From Symsagittifera roscoffensis (lineage: Eukaryota; Xenacoelomorpha; Acoela; Convolutidae): 64,000 bases of DNA. Under the pieces are notes generated by a model. The model saw nothing but the letters and a program-made list of their open reading frames with translations. It ran no database searches and was not told the DNA's origin. The stretch's first letter is position 1. Each line of letters starts with the position of its first letter. The stretch is from NCBI RefSeq assembly GCF_963678635.1, contig NC_087062.1, positions 51,281,528-51,345,527 on the forward strand, in the 5' to 3' direction. Position numbers and translations under genes: made by a program. Shown in pieces: positions 63,155 to 64,000 of the stretch.

Positions 63155-64000
63155 GTCTTGATGATCTTGAATTTAATTAAATTAGTATTTATAGTGTAAG
63201 TTGTTATAGGTAAATGACCTTAAAGATTTCAAATTCTTTTATGGACAAGAAAAGATGTTGATTTTCAAGATAAACAAGGAACCTTCACCAAGCTAACAGC
63301 AATTTTTTTCTGTTTTAGTTTTTTTTTTTTTGGTAAATTGTTTTTTTTTTCGCTTTCTTTGATTTTTTTTTCTAAAACTTAGTTAAATTTAGGTCTGCTC
63401 GAGACTCGTTGGTCGCACTAGTAGAGTTCAGGCCCTGGGTGGCCTTCTCATAGCGTAAATCCAGATAAGGGTATACCGTCTGTTCGTTTTGCTATCTATT
63501 TTCGGCCGGATCGGTTCGTACACCTTCTTAGCCTAAAACCAATTCTAATCTTACTGTTTTATCTTATATTTCCTAGTCTTAAAAGATCTAGAGATATACT
63601 TGTCTATCGCGAGGTTAGAGGAGAAAAGAAAACAACTGATTTCAACCTATTCTACAAATTCTCTGAATGAAATTTCGAATAGTTTCACCCGAACAATTTA
63701 TGCTGTAAGTTTTAGCTGTGGATCATGAGTGGATAGTTACTTATAACTTACAGTGAGAAATAACAAAGTGTAAAATAAATACTTGTTTTAAACTGTTTCT
63801 AATCTAATCGACCTTAAAAAAGGTCGACAAAGTTTTTAAAATTTTCTGCGCACGCTACTGAATATAAATATTCAAAAAAACGTAAAAACCTTTCCAAAGA
63901 ATTTCTGAAAATTCTATATTTATCTAAAGAAATGTTAGTCACAAAGTTTTCATAGATGAATATTGTGTAAGCTTTTTTTTCATGCAAGGAAAAAGGAATT
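63155..64000 (+). repeat. Direct repeat, copy 2, cut by the window edge
   Basis: Begins TGATCTTGAATTTAATT and follows the block order of copy 1, with roughly 15-20% difference by eye and a long poly-T stretch near 63,310-63,375. It continues to the last base of the window, so its true length is unknown. Confidence 0.65.

Noticed and set aside
61713-64000. LTR pair of one retrotransposon
   Set aside because: Only ~350 bases separate the copies, too little for an internal region. No TG/CA ends or target duplication were seen.

Overview
This is a repeat-dense stretch of a nuclear genome from an invertebrate animal. Evidence for an animal: a Polinton/Maverick, BEL/Pao and Ty3/Gypsy retroelements and hAT-type foldbacks occur together, in AT-rich DNA read with the standard code. 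The species cannot be fixed; a nematode or another small invertebrate would fit. No tRNA, rRNA or convincing host gene was recognised. Almost everything identifiable is mobile DNA, most of it broken, and several elements are nested.

1-22.3 kb: The window opens inside a BEL/Pao pol fragment fused to a Ty3/Gypsy-like integrase fragment (1-2.3 kb). A hAT-like foldback with a near-perfect 8-bp target duplication follows (3,525-3,797). Next come copies of an unclassified repeat, one of which is a 2.2-kb long inverted repeat (5,915-8,095) embedded in BEL gag sequence. The main BEL/Pao element runs from about 8.1 to 17.8 kb on the plus strand. Its gag-protease segment is repeated four times as ~1,394-bp direct tandem units that share the same nonsense codons. 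RT, RNase H and integrase remnants follow. After it lies an unknown repeat (called family X here, 17.8-20.0 kb), then a head-to-head pair of hAT-like foldbacks (21.5-22.3 kb).

23.0-29.9 kb: A nearly complete Ty3/Gypsy retrotransposon lies on the minus strand, with LTRs of about 500 bp. It encodes gag, zinc knuckles, protease, RT, RNase H and a 772-aa integrase with a long C-terminal tail. Its reading frame is interrupted by two TGA codons, one TAA and two frameshifts. From 29.9 to 32.3 kb there are small foldbacks, a C-rich simple-sequence block and arrays of short palindromic motifs.

34.5-52.2 kb: A full-length Polinton/Maverick of 17,681 bp carries ~230-240-bp terminal inverted repeats and an exact 6-bp target duplication (AATGTA). 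Its minus-strand genes run: accessory genes, exonuclease-like protein, PC4-like protein, packaging ATPase, small conserved proteins, integrase, minor capsid, major capsid, adenovirus-type protease and protein-primed DNA polymerase B. Most are interrupted by single frameshifts or stops. A 3.6-kb cassette bounded by inverted repeats (40.4-44.0 kb) sits between protease and polymerase and carries two divergently transcribed gene remnants. The Polinton is inserted into a second, minus-strand copy of family X: removing it joins 52.2-53.1 kb to 33.3-34.5 kb in the order seen at 17.8-19.5 kb.

53-64 kb: T-rich sequence holds a decayed minus-strand Gypsy-like integrase (57.3-58.9 kb), short tandem duplications and a ~1-kb direct repeat at the right edge.
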